Origin: Flavobacteriales bacterium UBA5871
Lineage (GTDB): Bacteria > Bacteroidota > Bacteroidia > Flavobacteriales_D > Crocinitomicaceae
Direction of reading: 5' to 3'
Assembly: GCA_002432085.1 (NCBI GenBank)
Contig: DJFN01000042.1
Coordinates: forward strand, 1-8,559
Length of the DNA: 8,559 nt
Of this stretch, positions 5,996-8,559 are shown piece after piece (position 1 is the first letter of the stretch; every line of letters starts with the position of its first letter). A program made the translations under genes and the position numbers. The notes beneath the pieces are model-generated. The model ran no database searches, had not been told where the DNA came from, and worked only from the letters and a program-made list of their open reading frames with translations.

Positions 5996-6040
5996 TTCGC
6001 AAATTCGCAATATTGCGAATGAGATCAATCAGGAATTGAT
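5996..6040. terminator. Palindromic region between convergent genes, possible bidirectional terminator
   Basis: ATTCGCAATATTGCGAAT (6003-6020) is a perfect 18-base palindrome that can fold as a 7-bp stem with an ATAT loop. A direct copy of TTCGCAA precedes it at 5996-6002. Just after it, ATCAAT (6024-6029) and ATTGAT (6035-6040) form a 6-bp stem with a 5-base loop. Position between the plus-strand alkD-like gene and the minus-strand lectin gene suggests transcription termination from both sides. No clean T-run follows, so this is a tentative call; a protein-binding site is the alternative. Confidence 0.35.
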
Positions 6041-6074
6041 TTCTAAAACTCTTACTATCAAAAATTCACTCCTG

Positions 6075-7547
6075 CTATCGAACAACCGTAATAAACCCTT
6101 GATTTTCGTACAGCTTCTCGTTGCGCGTATCCGTATATTTCAGCGTATAGAAATAAACGCCTTCCGGCACGTCGGCTGAGTTGGTCTGACCGTTCCACGC
6201 CGGCAGCTTATCTGATTCGTAGATCAGGCTGCCCCAGCGGTTCACCACACGGAATTCAAGATTCGCCACCCAGATCGGATCGACGCTCAAAATCAGCTCG
6301 AAGATATCGTTCACGCCGTCGCCATTCGGTGTAATGACATTCGGAACATCGAGCACCGGCGGACAATACATTCCGACACGAACCGAATCTTCGTTCCGGC
6401 AATTATTGACGGGTTCGGTGATCAATACGTGGTAGTAACCCTGATCGGTCAGTTCTTCACCGACCTGTATCGTTTGCGAAGTGGCACCCGTCGGCGACCA
6501 GACATACGAGCTTCCCGGATTTAACGCATTCAGGAAAAGATCTTCAATGGAAGGGCAAAACTCGATGTACGTCTCGGCGAAAGGCTGTTGCGGAAGCGGA
6601 ACCACGATCACATCCATCGTGTCCGTGTAAACGTTGTTGTTGAACTCGATGTTCAGAACAAACTGGTTCGTCTCGTAAGCATAGAAAAGCGTATCGTTCA
6701 GGTCGAAAGGCTGGCCCGAAGCCGCATCCCAATCCACGATCACATTGCCGGAAGTATCCGTCCATTTGTAGGACGTGATATTATCCGTGTAATAGCTCAC
6801 CGCCACCGAATCGCCGTGACAGATCATCGTATCCTGTAAATGAATGGAACGGTACGGAAAACAGATCTGCTGCAGGTTCGTCGAGCCGCCGGTTGATGCT
6901 GTAAAGCCCCATAAAACCTCGTTCTGACCGCCGAAAACATCGTTCAGGATATCGCCATGATAAGCCAGTCGCAGGTTGCCGTCGAAGTACATTTTCAGGG
7001 AATCTTCGTCCGGATTCCAGACAATTCGGGTTGTGTGATAGTTCCCGTCTTCGACATTCGCACTGGTTGGTTCCAGCGGAGTCGACGCAACCAAAGGTGT
7101 TACAAAATCCGCGTTTGCGTACATTCCGGTATGATCAGCTGCGATATCGTTATTCGGAGCGCCGTTGTCCCAGGTATCGAACTCAATGGCTACTGAAGGA
7201 GTGATCCCGACATAGCCGAGACCGCCGCCCACCTGCCCGATCGAAGCAGAGCCCGGTGCCCGCATAACGAATGCAAAACCGTCGGCACCTGTTCCGTCGT
7301 TTACACCAAGCGTCAGACAAAACAAGGCATCGAATTTCTTCGAAAGATCGATCGGATTCAGATCCCAGACAGCACCGGCCTGGTTATTGGCATCGGGCGT
7401 GAGTGTAAAACAGGTATCGACTTCCGAACAAGCCGTACTATTGATATCCGGAATGCCGAACGAATTGCCGACGATCTCAAACTGGTTCTGGGAAAAGAGG
7501 AAAGGAGAGCTGATGCTAAACAGGAGAAGGAAAAAAAGGTGTTTCAT
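6075..7547 (-). CDS. Secreted L-type-lectin-domain protein with type IX secretion (type B) sorting domain
   Basis: 490 residues. Residues 1-19 are a signal peptide (MKHLFF..., cleavage probably between Ser19 and Gln20). Residues about 21-232 form an L-type (legume-like) lectin fold. Landmarks are ADGFAFV (88-94), GGGLGY (107-112) and EFDTW (122-126) with Asp134 and His139 in the likely metal and sugar loop, then GNYHTTRIVWNP and VLWGFTASTGG. Residues about 240-395 look like two Ig- or PKD-like modules, each with a Tyr/Trp core (SYKWTD, SYVWSP). Residues about 398-490 are the gliding-motility-type C-terminal domain: NVITPNGDGVND (403-414), NRWGSLIYES, and WNGQ...VPEGVYFYTLKY. This directs export through the type IX system to the cell surface or medium. 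Probably a polysaccharide-binding surface protein; the ligand is unknown. No clear promoter was found. Confidence 0.93.
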   Translation of the reverse strand: MKHLFFLLLFSISSPFLFSQNQFEIVGNSFGIPDINSTACSEVDTCFTLTPDANNQAGAVWDLNPIDLSKKFDALFCLTLGVNDGTGADGFAFVMRAPGSASIGQVGGGLGYVGITPSVAIEFDTWDNGAPNNDIAADHTGMYANADFVTPLVASTPLEPTSANVEDGNYHTTRIVWNPDEDSLKMYFDGNLRLAYHGDILNDVFGGQNEVLWGFTASTGGSTNLQQICFPYRSIHLQDTMICHGDSVAVSYYTDNITSYKWTDTSGNVIVDWDAASGQPFDLNDTLFYAYETNQFVLNIEFNNNVYTDTMDVIVVPLPQQPFAETYIEFCPSIEDLFLNALNPGSSYVWSPTGATSQTIQVGEELTDQGYYHVLITEPVNNCRNEDSVRVGMYCPPVLDVPNVITPNGDGVNDIFELILSVDPIWVANLEFRVVNRWGSLIYESDKLPAWNGQTNSADVPEGVYFYTLKYTDTRNEKLYENQGFITVVR

Positions 7548-7582
7548 TGATGTATACTTTGTCTTTTCAAACGCGGTGTTTC

Positions 7583-7606
7583 CCTGTTAAGTTGCGCTAA
7601 AACAGG
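7583..7606. repeat. Inverted repeat upstream of the lectin gene
   Basis: CCTGTT (7583-7588) and AACAGG (7601-7606) are inverted copies separated by 12 bases, located 36-59 bases before the lectin start codon. This could be an operator or a weak hairpin in the leader. There is no T-run, so it is not a standard terminator for the upstream permease gene. Confidence 0.25.
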
Positions 7607-7682
7607 AGACAGTTAAGGGACAATAAAAACGGGACAAAACCGAAACACACGGAAAATCAACCGAATATGCCGAGCGACTCCG

Positions 7683-8468
7683 TTAGAACGATTCGCGGAC
7701 GAGAATAAATACGCCAATAGCCAGTACAAAATACCCGAAAGCGCGTTTGAGCTTTTCGGCCTGAACGCGTTTCGCGAAATACAAGCCTGAGAGCAATCCC
7801 AAAGCAGCGATCGCCGTAAAAGTGAGCAGGAATTGCCAGTCGATATCCGGACGGAACATTTCCGTGGAGAAGCCCGCAAGCGAATTAATGGCAATGATCA
7901 TGATCGATGTAGCGATGGCGGTTTTGATCGGCACTTTCATGAAAATCGACAACGCCGGAATGATCAGGAAGCCTCCGCCCGCTCCTACCATGCCGGAGAT
8001 CAATCCGACGACAGCCCCGAAGAACATCAAGATACCCGGGCGCGGACGTTTGGCGCCGGTGCGTTCTTTCACGCCCCGAATAAGCGGAAGTGAAGCCAGG
8101 ATCATCAGGATCGCGAACAGGAGCATGATGAAAATATTCTTTTCAAACACCAATGTATCGCCGATGTGAATGGTCGCCGGTAAATTCGGCAGGATCATCT
8201 GTCGTGCAATGGCTACTGTGACCACCGCAGGAATCGAGAACAACAGCGCCGTTTTCGGATCGACCAAACGGTGTCGCACGTTCCGGAATGTACCGATCAG
8301 TGAAGCCGTACCGATGATAAACAGGGAATAAGCCGTGGCCAGCTCGGCCTTGATGTGGAAGAAGTAAACCATTACCGGCAATGCCAGAATAGAACCGCCG
8401 CCGCCCAGGAGTCCGAGTACGAATCCTACGAAGAATGCAGCGCTATATCCGATTAGTTCCAACATCAT
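7683..8468 (-). CDS. TauE/SafE-family membrane permease (sulfite exporter family)
   Basis: An inner-membrane protein with about eight hydrophobic segments arranged as two repeats. Each repeat begins with the family's glycine-rich motif: GLLGGGGSILALPVMVY near the N-terminus and SGMVGAGGGFLIIPAL in the second half. The family exports or imports small organic or sulfur anions (sulfite, sulfoacetate, taurine-related) and often protons; the substrate here cannot be told from sequence. The frame is open up to an ATG at 8498 (271 residues), but the extra ten residues are not family-like and overlap promoter-like boxes. I therefore use the ATG pair at 8468/8465 (261 or 260 residues), giving MMLELIGYSAAFFVGF. 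It lies 135 bases upstream of the lectin gene on the same strand; no functional link is evident. Confidence 0.88.
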   Translation of the reverse strand: MMLELIGYSAAFFVGFVLGLLGGGGSILALPVMVYFFHIKAELATAYSLFIIGTASLIGTFRNVRHRLVDPKTALLFSIPAVVTVAIARQMILPNLPATIHIGDTLVFEKNIFIMLLFAILMILASLPLIRGVKERTGAKRPRPGILMFFGAVVGLISGMVGAGGGFLIIPALSIFMKVPIKTAIATSIMIIAINSLAGFSTEMFRPDIDWQFLLTFTAIAALGLLSGLYFAKRVQAEKLKRAFGYFVLAIGVFILVRESF

Positions 8469-8477
8469 TGCCAACGG

Positions 8478-8509
8478 CAAAAATGCCAAAGGTAACATCC
8501 GAATCCAAA
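8478..8509 (-). promoter_or_regulatory. Candidate promoter for the TauE/SafE permease
   Basis: On the minus strand TTTG (8509-8506), 20 bases, then CATTTTTG (8485-8478) fits the Bacteroidota pattern with one mismatch. A second box, TACCTTTG (8494-8487), matches the -7 consensus exactly but lacks a spaced upstream partner. Both lie within the optional N-terminal extension, which supports translation starting at 8468 or 8465 on a short-leader or leaderless mRNA. Confidence 0.35.
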
Positions 8510-8559
8510 ATCCGCTCGGTTTTTCTATTCTACAATAGGAATCCCAACCGGCCTAATGA
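8499..8559. other. Right-edge non-coding sequence
   Basis: Sixty-one bases upstream of the permease frame up to the window end. A small inverted repeat, CTATT/AATAG, lies at 8525-8538. No gene end or start can be supported here. Confidence 0.5.

Noticed and set aside
7613..7894. A 93-codon minus-strand frame at the end of the permease gene
   Set aside because: It is a shifted-frame reading of the TauE/SafE gene; its sequence has no consistent membrane pattern and runs into the intergenic region.
1..8559. CRISPR array, tRNA, rRNA, insertion sequence or phage genes
   Set aside because: No regularly spaced repeats, cloverleaf-like sequence, transposase motifs or phage structural proteins were seen on either strand.

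Overview
The window looks like a chromosomal segment of a marine or freshwater bacterium of the phylum Bacteroidota, probably Flavobacteriia-like. The clearest evidence is a secreted protein ending in a type-B (gliding-motility-type) C-terminal sorting domain, which is specific to the type IX secretion system. The upstream regions also carry Bacteroidota-style promoter boxes (TTTG about 20 bases before TAnnTTTG), and recognisable Shine-Dalgarno sequences are lacking. No tRNA, rRNA, CRISPR array, transposase or phage gene was seen.

Left block (1-2493, all minus strand). The window opens inside a large unrecognised protein whose first 418 residues are present. It starts with a Lys/Ala/Thr-rich, histone-H1-like tail followed by a possible beta-sandwich module. 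Upstream of it is a tight cluster transcribed leftward: a YbaB/EbfC nucleoid-associated protein, 5-formyltetrahydrofolate cyclo-ligase, and a 61-residue two-helix membrane protein. Their ends overlap (a TGATG junction, then a 38-base overlap), so they probably form one translationally coupled operon.

Central block (2652-5917, plus strand). Divergent from that cluster lies an operon-like run: a small secreted or membrane-anchored acidic protein of unknown function, a SulP-family anion transporter with a short STAS domain, a type II beta-carbonic anhydrase, and an AlkD-family DNA glycosylase. SulP next to carbonic anhydrase is a well-known pairing for bicarbonate uptake and CO2/bicarbonate interconversion. 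A 15-bp inverted repeat overlaps the stop codon of the acidic gene and ends just before the transporter start. The alkD gene has a single in-frame TAA at codon 63. The rest of the frame is intact and all four AlkD active-site residues are present, so this is a very recent nonsense mutation, a sequencing error or a split gene.

Right block (5918-8559). A convergent intergenic region holds two palindromes. It is followed by the minus-strand type IX-secreted lectin-domain protein and a minus-strand TauE/SafE-family permease. The permease start codon is better placed about 10 codons inside the longest reading frame.

No wholly new system is demonstrated. The best candidates for something undescribed are the acidic small protein plus intercistronic hairpin ahead of the SulP/carbonic anhydrase pair, and the large partial protein at the left edge.
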